A stretch of DNA of 58,659 bases. Source: Saprospiraceae bacterium. GTDB taxonomy: Bacteria; Bacteroidota; Bacteroidia; Chitinophagales; Saprospiraceae. Positions 43,464 through 52,473 of this stretch are shown piece by piece; position 1 is the stretch's first letter, and every line of letters begins with the position of its first letter. The DNA is taken from NCBI GenBank assembly GCA_016787525.1, contig JAEUUP010000111.1, forward strand, positions 1 to 58,659, written 5' to 3'. The position numbers and the translations under genes are program-made. The notes below the pieces were generated by a model that was not told where the DNA came from, did no database searches, and was given only the letters and a program-made list of their open reading frames with translations.

Positions 43464-45002
43464 TTATTGTTTTACGAACTTTGTTTGCTCTTGTCCAATC
43501 TTCAAAATATAAGTACCCGACGCTAAAACGGACACATCAATTCCACTTGTCGCAGAAGGCGTAATCTGCCCCCTCAGTATCGTTTGCCCTAAAATATTAG
43601 TGATTTGATAATCATTTCCTAATTCTGTCTCGATTCTTAAAGTTGTAGAAACAGGATTTGGATAGATTTTTAAATCATGGTTGTCCATATCTGTAACTGC
43701 ATTGGTGGTTTGTCTTTGGAAAAAATAAGCTGAACCCGCTCCTTGCAATATATCACTGCTTGTAGTAACTTTACTGTCTGACTCAGCCCCTACAATAATA
43801 ACATCGTTATTGATGGCTACGCTACCTCCAAACCAATCAAGTGTTGTTCTATCCGAACCTACAATTTTGGATTCTTGCGTCCAAGTTGTTCCTGTCCGTT
43901 TAAAAACGTAAGCAAAATTTCTCGCAGGTAATCCGACCACAGCAACATCACCGTTAATGGCTACAGAATACCCAAACTCATCAAGTGCGGCTCTATCCGA
44001 AGCAACTATTTTGGCTTCTTGTGTCCAATTTGTTCCTGTTCTTTTAAAGATATAGGCAGCACCTGCGTCTGTTGAAGCATTCACTCCAATGGCATCTTTA
44101 TCTTCTTTAAAAGCCCCAACAATCGCATAATCGCCGCTAATGGCAACCGAACGACCAAATAAAGCACCCATTTCTCTATCCGAAGCGACAATCTTGGCTT
44201 CTTGTTCCCAACCTGTTCCTGTTCGTTTAAAAATATAAGCTGAACCCGCACTCACTAACGTATTCCTTCCTGAGCTATCTTCACCTTCATTTCTTGCCCC
44301 GACTATTGCATAATCACCACTTATAGCAACAGTATGACCAAACCTATCACCCGCGGCTCTATCCGAAGCGACAATTTTAGCTTCTTGTTCCCATATCGTT
44401 CCTGTTCTTTTGAAAATATACGCAGCTCCTGCACTTATGAATGCAGTATCCCTAAACCCTTGTTTTGCTCCTACTATGGCATAGTTACCACTAATGGCTA
44501 CGGAAGTACCAAATTCATCAATTGTTTGCCTATCTGGAGCGACAACTTTAGCTTCTTGTAACCAAGTTGTTCCTGTTCTTTTGAAAATATACGCAGCTCC
44601 TGCACCTGATCTAAGTCCTTCATTTTCCGAATATGCACCAACAATGGCATAATCGCCATCAATGGAGACAGAATTGCCGAACAAGTCATACCAAGATCTA
44701 TTTGAAGATAGTAATTTGGCTTCTTGCAGCCAAGTTGAACCAGTCCGTTTGAAAATATAGGCGACACCTACGTCTGGTAACAGATTCCCGCCGACATATT
44801 CATCTTTCATGTATGCCCCTATAATGGCATAGTCGCCACTAATAGCTACAGAATTGCCAAAATTTGTATACGTTGACCTATCCGCAGCAACTACTTTGCT
44901 GATTTGATTCCAGATTTGAGCCACAAGGTTTTGATTGGTAAAAAATAGGCTAATACCTAATGCTATGCAGCAGATAAAGGACTTAGTAAATGGTCGTATC
45001 AT
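43464..45002 (-). CDS. FG-GAP-repeat secreted protein with T9SS domain
   Basis: 512 residues. Signal peptide, then seven near-identical blades of about 60 residues (SVAISGDYAIVGA...GAAYIFKRTGTTWLQEAKIVASDR), an FG-GAP/integrin-type propeller. Ends with a T9SS type A sorting domain (LKIYPNPVSTTLRIE...GTYILKIGQEQTKFVK). Exported to the surface. Blade-to-blade DNA identity is high, so recombination within the gene is plausible. Confidence 0.88.
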   Translation of the reverse strand: MIRPFTKSFICCIALGISLFFTNQNLVAQIWNQISKVVAADRSTYTNFGNSVAISGDYAIIGAYMKDEYVGGNLLPDVGVAYIFKRTGSTWLQEAKLLSSNRSWYDLFGNSVSIDGDYAIVGAYSENEGLRSGAGAAYIFKRTGTTWLQEAKVVAPDRQTIDEFGTSVAISGNYAIVGAKQGFRDTAFISAGAAYIFKRTGTIWEQEAKIVASDRAAGDRFGHTVAISGDYAIVGARNEGEDSSGRNTLVSAGSAYIFKRTGTGWEQEAKIVASDREMGALFGRSVAISGDYAIVGAFKEDKDAIGVNASTDAGAAYIFKRTGTNWTQEAKIVASDRAALDEFGYSVAINGDVAVVGLPARNFAYVFKRTGTTWTQESKIVGSDRTTLDWFGGSVAINNDVIIVGAESDSKVTTSSDILQGAGSAYFFQRQTTNAVTDMDNHDLKIYPNPVSTTLRIETELGNDYQITNILGQTILRGQITPSATSGIDVSVLASGTYILKIGQEQTKFVKQ

Positions 45003-45451
45003 GTGACGTAGAATTTTTAATTAGAAGAAATGTTGGAACTGTACAAAGTTCATAATCTTTGTAACAACATAAAACATTTTTTTACTGAGGGGGTCATTTT
45101 TATAAAAAAGGCTCAACTATGATTCCAAGTTGCTGTATTATAAAGTCCATCACTCACACTACATAGCACACCGCACTGCTCGTTTCAGACTGAAACGAGC
45201 AGTGCGTGTTTGTGAAAAGTATGGAAGACTTAGCACAGCGGGGATGCTTCTATACTGAGGGGTCTCTTATCGCTTGGATTTGTAAGACTCAAGAATAGTA
45301 AGTATCGCGTTTGGAAATGCTCATGAGTGAGTACATTTTTTGGAACACTCTGTGTCAGCAGGTATGACAAAAGCCTTGAAAACAGCACGTCTTCACGGCT
45401 TTTGTTTTGTCAAATACTAATATATCCCTGTTGGGTTTGTTTTTCAACACA

Positions 45452-45859
45452 TCAAACCGTTTCTTCTTCAAAAAAGCCTTCTAAAATCAACTCTTTAGGA
45501 ATACCCAAATATTTGCAATAATGCAGAATATCACCATAAACAGCGCGACTCGCATTTTTTTCAATTGTTTCTATAATGATTTGAGATAATTTTGTTTTTT
45601 CCATTTTTTCGCTCATGCTCATACTTTTCAGCAAAGTAAAATTATGGGCTTCAACGGGAGTCATGCGTTGTAATATATCAGAAAGAGCAGAATAAGGCTC
45701 ATTTTCTTCCTCTTGAAAAGCGGTTATTTCTTTTAGGTCATTATCCGACCAATTTATTTTTACAGGCGTGCCTTTTAGAGCTTTTAACTGTTCAACAGTC
45801 ATAGCTTGGAAAAGGGCTGCTTGCTCTTCATTTGTTAAATTTCTATTCGAAAGCATCAT
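45452..45859 (-). CDS. Small protein, unknown
   Basis: About 135 residues from MMLSNRNLTNEEQ. Acidic and helical (QAALFQAMTVEQLKALKGTPVKINWSDNDLKEITAFQEE). Not recognised. Its start overlaps the end of the upstream small gene by about 17 bases, so the two form a coupled pair. The size, pairing and repeat-bound setting are like toxin-antitoxin or effector-immunity pairs, but no family supports that. Confidence 0.5.
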   Translation of the reverse strand: MMLSNRNLTNEEQAALFQAMTVEQLKALKGTPVKINWSDNDLKEITAFQEEENEPYSALSDILQRMTPVEAHNFTLLKSMSMSEKMEKTKLSQIIIETIEKNASRAVYGDILHYCKYLGIPKELILEGFFEEETV

Positions 45860-46169
45860 TTTCACTGTACGCGGTTGTGACAACAATATTGTCGTGTGAA
45901 TCAATGTAAAAAGCAACTTCTAACCATTCTTCTTGGGTTCTTAGCCTGTCGCTGGGTTGTAAAGCAACATAATCTCTAACTGTGTAACTGCCTATAAAAC
46001 CGCCTTTATCCTGTTCGATTTGATAAGTTGTTTGTTGTCGAAAAAGAGCATTGATTGCCAAAAATGAAATGTTCCTTTTTCGGAAAACGATATTTTCCGC
46101 AATATGATTTAAATGTTTAGGTAGCCACCTGAATTTTGGTGATTTTAGAACTTTAACTAAGTCACTCAT
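45843..46169 (-). CDS. Small protein, unknown (paired with downstream gene)
   Basis: 109 residues from MSDLVKVLKSPKF at 46169. An upstream in-frame start (46328) lies in repeat DNA and is rejected. Contains FRKRNISFLAINALFRQQTTYQ and GSYTVRDYVALQPSDRLRTQEEWLEVAFYIDSHDNIVV. No recognised family. Confidence 0.5.
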   Translation of the reverse strand: MSDLVKVLKSPKFRWLPKHLNHIAENIVFRKRNISFLAINALFRQQTTYQIEQDKGGFIGSYTVRDYVALQPSDRLRTQEEWLEVAFYIDSHDNIVVTTAYSENDAFE

Positions 46170-46514
46170 AGCGTTTGATTTAAAGTAATTTGATGTACAA
46201 ATATAATGCTTTTTTGAAAAAATGGTTGAAAAGTAGAGTGAAAAGTAAAAAAAGCCCTTTTGGGGTGTCTTCAAGGCTTTTGTTTTGTCAAATACAAATG
46301 CATCCCTGTTGGGTTTGTTTTTCAACACATCAAACCGTTTCTTCCCCGCTGTAGCCCAGTCTTACTAATACACAAAATTAGCGTATCCGTTTTTAGCTTA
46401 TTGATAGAGCTTGATTTAATTAATACTCATGTCCAACAGGACGAACACCCTTTCGTCCACCGCCTTTTCTTTTTGTCCGATATGTCAAGAAACATTTTTT
46501 GTTCTCAAATTGAA

Positions 46515-47123
46515 TTAATTGACTGAACTCTTACTCAATAATTCAAAAACTTCATTCTTTGAAGTTGTATAACTTATCAATCCATCCTCTTTATCCCAAT
46601 AAAAGTTTATCAAATAGTGGCTGCCAAAACTATCTGTTAAATCTCCAGATGAAAAAATAAAAGCAGAATTATATTGTTTTTTAGTTGTTGATAATTTCAA
46701 CTGTGTTGTTTTTAGTTTTTTCTTTTGGATTGAAGGAGCATATTCTAAAGTAAATACTCGTATGAAAGGCAATATAGCTTCACTTTCATCATCCTTTTGA
46801 ATTTCTAAAGAGACCCTACAATAGTTTTTGTCGGGGCAATTATTAGGTATTAATTCAATAGAAATAATATTATTCTGAAATTCACTTTTTTCAATTCTAT
46901 TGCAGTCTGTATAAAATTCCCTTATGGCAGCCACTTTAAAAGTATCAAAGTTATTTAAGCTGCTTTTAAAGATAATACATTGCCCAAGAGTGTAAGGCTC
47001 TACCCATTGCTTGTCAAGGTTACTTAATTCTCTCTTTCTACATTCACAAGAAGATAAGATGATGGTTATAAAGATTATCAATACATTCAAACAAATGAAC
47101 TGTTTTTTAAGGAAGATGACCAT
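46515..47123 (-). CDS. Lipoprotein, unknown
   Basis: About 202 residues from MVIFLKKQ. Lipobox Cys near 26 (ILSSCEC), then a mixed domain with several cysteines (TDCNRIE, NNCPDKNYCR). AT-rich. No family recognised. A MITE-like element begins just upstream, at 47142. Confidence 0.55.
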   Translation of the reverse strand: MVIFLKKQFICLNVLIIFITIILSSCECRKRELSNLDKQWVEPYTLGQCIIFKSSLNNFDTFKVAAIREFYTDCNRIEKSEFQNNIISIELIPNNCPDKNYCRVSLEIQKDDESEAILPFIRVFTLEYAPSIQKKKLKTTQLKLSTTKKQYNSAFIFSSGDLTDSFGSHYLINFYWDKEDGLISYTTSKNEVFELLSKSSVN

Positions 47124-47141
47124 ATTATATTGTTTTATCAT

Positions 47142-47366
47142 AGGGCAAACGCATCAAAGTATTGTTAAGAAAAAGACCCTGTTAAGGGTCAAATATTTGT
47201 AGTAAAAGTAAGGTAAAGAACGCAATACCGACCTCGTTAGAGGTCGGACCTATCAAAACGTGCGACCTCTAACGAGGTCGAAAAAAGAAGATAGACTCAA
47301 TTTTTCTACAAATATGAGACCTCTCTGAGGTCTTAAATCCTAATAATACTTTGATGCGTTTGCCCT
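47142..47366. mobile_element. 225-bp MITE-like element
   Basis: 22-bp perfect terminal inverted repeats starting AGGGCAAACGCATCAAAGTA. Inside are GACCC/GGGTC and a pair of mirrored CGACCTCGTTAGAGGTCG-type repeats. No gene. I cannot make out a clear target duplication. Confidence 0.75.
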
Positions 47367-47776
47367 AATCAACCTTGTTTAAGGGTGAATTAATATTGAT
47401 AAACGATTAACGATTCATAACTGATAAAAAAAATGCAATGTCTCACATTTTTTCCTCTATTCTAAAAATATGCAGTGCCCCGTTGGCACAAATTCTTCTA
47501 AAACAATTCACAAAGCTACAACAAACGCCCGACACTGTCCGAAGGACTCCTTTGGAGCTGAGTTCCGTCTTTTCACTGAATGCCTCTATACTGAGGGGTC
47601 TCTTATCGCTTGGATTTGTAAGACCCAAGAATAGTAAGTATCGCGTTTGGAAATGCTCACGAGTGAGTGCGTTTTTTTACGTTTAAAAGATTGGGAAGAC
47701 TTAAACGCAGCGGGGTCAGAGACCCCTGTTAATAGTGGGTTGTCGGTGAAACACCGACACCAACGTAGGCGTAGAA

Positions 47777-48226
47777 CTATTTAGTATCTGTATCAAAATA
47801 CTTTAGCAAAGTATTTCGCAAATGCTCTTCTGGGTACTTCATATAAAGTAACCTATCTAAATAATAACTACTTTCTTGATTCCTTTTAAAAAGCAAATCA
47901 AAATTAGCTGTACGTTGCTTTATTATACTTAGTTTTTCAGTATTTGAATCCCAATAATCTAAAGATAGAGTTAAATCATCTATAATAATATTTAAATCAA
48001 AAAGATTTTTTAATACCAATGCTTCTACATATCCGATACTTCCATAGCCCACGTAAAAGATTGTATCTACTGTTTCTAATACAGCATATACACCTTTCTT
48101 TTTTTGCATTTGCCTAATACCCGCTATCGAATCAATAAGTGTTTGTCTACTCATATGATCCATAAAAATTTTATCCAAATCATTATTTATGATAAAATCT
48201 ATAATGTTTTGTTTTTCAAATTTCAT
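47777..48226 (-). CDS. Small soluble protein, unknown
   Basis: 149 residues, AT-rich. MKFEKQNIIDFIINNDLDKIF and YYLDRLLYMKYPEEHLRNTLLKYFDTDTK suggest a helical protein; no signal peptide and no recognised motif. Possibly an immunity-type or orphan accessory gene. Confidence 0.5.
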   Translation of the reverse strand: MKFEKQNIIDFIINNDLDKIFMDHMSRQTLIDSIAGIRQMQKKKGVYAVLETVDTIFYVGYGSIGYVEALVLKNLFDLNIIIDDLTLSLDYWDSNTEKLSIIKQRTANFDLLFKRNQESSYYLDRLLYMKYPEEHLRNTLLKYFDTDTK

Positions 48227-48695
48227 AATTATTCAAAAATAGGAGTAACAATTAGCAGATTCCCCGCTGCGCTAAGTCTTCCCCATCACTTACCTAAATA
48301 CGCACCGCACCGCTCGTTCCTCTCCAAACTGAAACATTTTATTCGCACGTCCCCTCTTCCTAAAAACAACCCACAAAGCTACAACAAACGTCCGATACTG
48401 CTGGGTTCGGTCTTTTCCTCCGAATGCTTCTATACTGAGGGGTCTCTTATCGCTTGGATTTGTAAGACCCAATAATAGTAAGTATCGCGTCTGGAAATGC
48501 TCACGAGTGAGTGCGTTTTTGGGAATACCCTGTGCCGATAGGGAAAACACCGACATCAGCGTATCCGTTTTTAGCTTATTGATAGAGCTTGATTTAACTA
48601 ATACTCATGTCCAGCGTTTTTTTATCTCCAAAGAAGCTAGGATAAAACTATGAAAAACAACACCTTATAAAGGTTCTTTCATTTTTTTTGCGATT

Positions 48696-49085
48696 CGCAT
48701 GGCTATATTTTTTTTCTGCACGGCTATATTTTCGGCGCAATTGCTTATATTTTTTTTTCGCACGGCTATATTTTCGGCGCAATTGCTTATATTTTTTTTC
48801 CGTACGGCTATATTTTCGGCGCAATTGCTTATATTTTTTTTCCGCGCGGCTATATTTTTTTTCCGCGCGGCTATATTTTTTTTCCGTACGGCTATATTTT
48901 TTTTCCGTACGGCTATATTTTTTTTCCGTACGGCTGTATTTTTTTTTCGCACGGCAATATTTTTTTTCCGTACGGCTGTATTTTTTTTCCGCACGGCTGT
49001 ATTTTTTTTCCGTACGGCTGTATTTTTTTCCGTACGGCTGTATTTTTTTTCCGCACGGCAATATTTTTTTTCCGTACGGCTATTT
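48696..49085. repeat. Low-complexity tandem array, 21-bp units
   Basis: Units of TATTTTTTTTCCGTACGGC type with CCGTACGG or CCGCGCGG palindromes; the left third has a longer unit that includes TATTTTCGGCGCAATTGCT. Long open frames on both strands (for example K-K-Y-S-R-T-E repeats) arise only because the unit has no stop codon. I read it as non-coding. Confidence 0.85.
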
Positions 49086-49179
49086 TCACAAACACAAATG
49101 CCCACTTCTTCAGAATGCATCTTTTTACGAACGTGCGGAGGGCTTTTCGCAAGCCTCCCGCAAGCCTGAATATTCGCAC

Positions 49180-50841
49180 TTACTTAGCTTCAAAAACGGC
49201 TTTCCCACCTACATAAGTGGCGATGACTTTGACATCTCTAATAGTTTCGGGCGCAATATTGGTCAAGTCTTTTTCTAAGATGACGAAATCTGCCAATTTC
49301 CCAACTTCGAGCGAGCCTTTGATTTTTTCTTCAAAGGATGCAAAGGCTGCACCCATCGTATAGGCTCGGAGGGCTTGTTCGACGGTGATTTTTTGTTCTG
49401 GCATCCAGCCATTGGGGTTTTTATCGTCCAAGGTTCGTCTTGTCACGGCGGCATACATACCCTCCAATGGCGTTGGCGGCGCAACAAACCAATCGCTGCC
49501 AAAAGCCAGATTTGCGCCCGCATCAATCAGACTTTTGAAGGCATAAGTCGTGCGACAACGCTCGTGACCGATGACTTTTTCTGCCCAACGTCCATCGTCA
49601 ATGGCATGATAAGGCTGCATACTGGGTATAACTTTTAGCATTGCGAATCGTGCAATGTCTTGAGGATGAATATGCTGTGCGTGTTCTATCCGAAAACGGC
49701 GGTCACGACGACCATTTTGTTTTTCGACATTTTCAAAAACGGTCAATTGCTCTCTGATGGCTTTGTCGCCGATGGCATGAACCATGACTTGCAACTTATT
49801 TTTGTCGGCATTGAGTGTAAAACTGAAAAGTGAGTCGAGTGGCGTGACAAACAAACCACTATCCGAAGGTTTATCGCTGAAAGGCGCGAGCATGGCAGCT
49901 GTATGCGACCCCAACGAGCCGTCAACAAAGCCTTTCAGCCCACCGATGCGCAGCCATTTGTCGCCAAGACCTTTTGTTGCCACTTCATCGCGCAAACGCG
50001 CCCATGTACTGAGGGGTACGTTGGCATAGATGCGTGTGGTGAGCGTACCTTGTTCTCTGGCACGCCGAAAAGTTGCCAATTCGTCCCAAGTCCCCATGTG
50101 TTGCACGCTCGTTACGCCTTTGGAAGCCACAAATTGCATGGCGTTGACCAGAGCGCGGTCTTTCATTTCTTTGGGTGGGTCGGCGACGACTTTGTAGATA
50201 TAATCCATCGCATTGTCTTTGAAAACGCCTGTGGGCTTGCCTTGTGCGTCGCGTATGATTTCGCCGCCTTTGATGTCCGAAGTTTGGGCAGAAATATTGG
50301 CTAACCGCATCGCTGCGGAATTTGCCAGCGACATATGCCCATCTAAGCGATTGAGCCACAATGGATTGTTAGGCGTAATGGAATCCACCCAAGCGGCTTG
50401 TGGCAATTCGCCGCCCCAATTTTGATGATCCCAATCGCCGCCTGTAATCCACGTACCTGCTGGCACTGTTTTAGCAAAATCAGCTATGCGTTTGATAAAT
50501 TCTGCCTTGGTTTTGGCATCGCGCAACTGAACTGAAGTGAGATTGAAACCCCCATCAAGAAAATGCACATGACTGTCAATAAACCCTGGCGTGACCATTT
50601 TACCCTGTGCATCAATGACTTTTGTGTTCGCGTCAATCCATTTTTTACCCCCCTCAGTATCGCCGACAAAAACGAGGCTATCGCCCCTCACGGCGAGTGC
50701 TTCTGCCCAAGTTTGAGCCGTATTGCCTGTCCAAATACGTGCGTTTATGACGACCAAGGTTGCTTTTGAATCTTTGTTGTTCTGACAAGCCGTGAAAGTG
50801 AGCAGTAAAAGAAGAACTGTAAAGAAAGAGTTGGTTTTCAT
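49180..50841 (-). CDS. YtcJ-like amidohydrolase, lipoprotein
   Basis: 553 residues. Lipobox Cys at 19 (TFTAC). Amidohydrolase 3 family: VTPGFIDSHVHFLDGG (about 82-97, metal-binding HxH), TWITGGDWDHQNWGG, MVHAIGDKAIREQLTVFE, RIEHAQHIHPQDI and FGSDWFVAPPTPLEG (metal Asp). Such enzymes hydrolyse amides or cyclic ureides; the substrate is unknown. Anchored in the envelope. One TACTGAGGGG copy in each orientation. Confidence 0.9.
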   Translation of the reverse strand: MKTNSFFTVLLLLLTFTACQNNKDSKATLVVINARIWTGNTAQTWAEALAVRGDSLVFVGDTEGGKKWIDANTKVIDAQGKMVTPGFIDSHVHFLDGGFNLTSVQLRDAKTKAEFIKRIADFAKTVPAGTWITGGDWDHQNWGGELPQAAWVDSITPNNPLWLNRLDGHMSLANSAAMRLANISAQTSDIKGGEIIRDAQGKPTGVFKDNAMDYIYKVVADPPKEMKDRALVNAMQFVASKGVTSVQHMGTWDELATFRRAREQGTLTTRIYANVPLSTWARLRDEVATKGLGDKWLRIGGLKGFVDGSLGSHTAAMLAPFSDKPSDSGLFVTPLDSLFSFTLNADKNKLQVMVHAIGDKAIREQLTVFENVEKQNGRRDRRFRIEHAQHIHPQDIARFAMLKVIPSMQPYHAIDDGRWAEKVIGHERCRTTYAFKSLIDAGANLAFGSDWFVAPPTPLEGMYAAVTRRTLDDKNPNGWMPEQKITVEQALRAYTMGAAFASFEEKIKGSLEVGKLADFVILEKDLTNIAPETIRDVKVIATYVGGKAVFEAK

Positions 50842-50944
50842 CGTTTTATGATTTTAATGCTAAAAAAAAATGGTTAACAAAGATAGCCATTGCGCTTGTC
50901 TTTGTTAACCATTTGTAGAAATAGTGGTGCAAAAAAATGTCTAT

Positions 50945-51107
50945 GTAACGAGTAAGTAATAATGTGTTTAAAGCTATAGGTATCCGATACAGAAATTTGA
51001 ATCGTTTTCTACTTTTTTTTCAAAAAAAAGTAGAAAACGATTCAAATTTCTGTATCGGATACCTGCGCTTCAAAGACAGTTTGACCAAGTTATTATTTAC
51101 TGGTTAC
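50945..51107. mobile_element. 163-bp palindromic MITE-like element
   Basis: Ends GTAACGAGTAAGTAATAA and, from the right, GTAACCAGTAAATAATAA. The core is a perfect palindrome with 43-base arms (50978-51020 and 51022-51064). TAT flanks both sides. Its last base is the first base, on the plus strand, of the stop codon of the reductase gene. Confidence 0.85.
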
Positions 51108-52213
51108 TATACATCAAAAGTCAGCTCCACCTCTGGGCTTGTTGGGTGCGCTTGGCACGTCAACACATAGCCACTCGCCACTTCATCGTCATCGAGTGCA
51201 AAACAAGCGTCCATTTTCACCGTTCCTTTCGAGACTTTTGCCATACACGTCGAACACGCGCCCGAAGTGCAGCTGTAAGGCGGGTCGAGTTTTTGCTTAA
51301 TCATCACATCGAGTATTTTTTGACCTTTTGGCACTGTAAAGCTGTGCGTTTTGCCATTCAACGTCGCTTTTACGGCGGCACCGTCCACCGTTGCGGCAGC
51401 TACTGAGGGGTCTGCATCAGAGCTGACATTGTTGAAATGCTCGATGTGGATGTGCTTTTTGTCAATATTTTGAGCCACAAGAGCCGCTTCAACCGCATCA
51501 ATCATGCCACTCGGGCCACACACAAAGTATTCTGCCGTTTTAGAACGCATCGGGTTTTCGTTCAGAAACGCTTCGACTTGCGCTTTCGCAATGCGACCCA
51601 CTTTGCCCGTCCAAGTCGTTTTACCCTTTGAAAACAAACCCGACAAACCACCTGATTTCTCGCGTTTGGGTTGGCTCAAAATGTGTTCGACGATGAGTTG
51701 CTCCTCGTATTTATGTTGCAAATTGGAGAGTTCTTGCTTAAAAATGATACTGTCTTCGTTGCGGTTGCTGTACAGCAAATTCACTTTCGACATCGGTTCT
51801 TTCTCCAAAATTGTTTTCAAAATTGACATCAAAGGCGTAATGCCACTGCCTGCGCCGAACAAATAATAGTCCTTGCGGGCATCGCTACTGAGGGGGGTAA
51901 AAAAACGACCCGACGGCGGCATCACTTGAATCGCATGACCGACTTCTGTTTTGTCACACAATTGCGTCGAGACCAAACCTTTCGGCACTTTCTTGACCGT
52001 TACAGCGAGTTCGCCTTCCATAGGGCTTGTGCAAATCGAGTAAGCCCGACGTTGTTCGTTGCCACCCAACATGAATTTAAAAGTCAAATACTGCCCTTGC
52101 ACAAAATGGAACTTTTCTGTCAAGCTGGCAGGCACGTCGAAGTAAAGACTCACTGCATCCGCCGTTTCACGCACTATTTTTTTGACAGTCAAGCTATAAA
52201 AATTGGTATCCAT
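51107..52213 (-). CDS. PaaE-like FAD/2Fe-2S oxidoreductase
   Basis: 368 residues. FAD-binding part (about 1-100; RAYSICTSPMEGELAVTVK), NAD(P)-binding part (LFGAGSGITPLMSILKTIL, EYFVCGPSGMIDAVEAAL), and a C-terminal plant-type 2Fe-2S domain with cysteines in PYSCTSGACSTCMAKV and LTCQAHP. This order matches PaaE, the reductase of phenylacetyl-CoA epoxidase, and related ferredoxin-NADP reductases. No paaABCD genes are in view, so the partner is open. The stop codon abuts a MITE-like element, which supplies one of its bases. Confidence 0.88.
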   Translation of the reverse strand: MDTNFYSLTVKKIVRETADAVSLYFDVPASLTEKFHFVQGQYLTFKFMLGGNEQRRAYSICTSPMEGELAVTVKKVPKGLVSTQLCDKTEVGHAIQVMPPSGRFFTPLSSDARKDYYLFGAGSGITPLMSILKTILEKEPMSKVNLLYSNRNEDSIIFKQELSNLQHKYEEQLIVEHILSQPKREKSGGLSGLFSKGKTTWTGKVGRIAKAQVEAFLNENPMRSKTAEYFVCGPSGMIDAVEAALVAQNIDKKHIHIEHFNNVSSDADPSVAAATVDGAAVKATLNGKTHSFTVPKGQKILDVMIKQKLDPPYSCTSGACSTCMAKVSKGTVKMDACFALDDDEVASGYVLTCQAHPTSPEVELTFDV

Positions 52214-52473
52214 ATTTAGAAACGCTATGTTTTTATTGAAAAATAATCAAACTCAAATTGAGGGCGCAAAGTTAAGCAGCCGCACCCAAATTATTGCTAA
52301 ATCCACAATTTAAGGGTAAATATTCCTTTGATTAGGCTATTCAGTTATTTGAAACATAATCTGAAACAGCTATTTTAGATTCTGCAATCTGCAAAACACG
52401 TTTGAATGGCTCTAAATGTTTTACTTTTGTTACAACTTAGATTTTCATATTTTTTTAAAACAAACTTATTTCG
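52214..52473. promoter_or_regulatory. Intergenic region between divergent genes
   Basis: 260 bases, AT-rich, carrying the promoters of the reductase and of the giant surface protein. No exact box could be placed. Confidence 0.4.

Larger units (their letters stand above)
45391..46344. repeat. Second dispersed repeat, two copies
   Basis: 45391-45467 and 46269-46344 are near-identical (GGCTTTTGTTTTGTCAAATA ... CCCTGTTGGGTTTGTTTTTC). The first covers the 3' end of one small gene, the second lies upstream of the other; so the pair brackets the two small genes. A third shared piece (CGTATCCGTTTTTAGCTTAT) is at 46382 and 48560. Confidence 0.8.
45244..48520. repeat. Dispersed ~100-bp intergenic repeat, three copies
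   Basis: Copies at 45244-45341, 47579-47678 and 48423-48520 share ATGCTTCTATACTGAGGGG, TCTCTTATCGCTTGGATTTG and GTATCGCGTTTGGAAATGCT. The last two also share upstream DNA (CACAAAGCTACAACAAACG), found again near 36645. Each copy contains one dispersed 10-mer. No coding frame is kept. Confidence 0.85.

Noticed and set aside
48648-49278. Overlapping frames on both strands with K-K-Y-S-R-T-E or F-F-F-R-T-A repeats
   Set aside because: They result from a 21-bp repeat without stop codons; both strands are open, which argues against either being coding.
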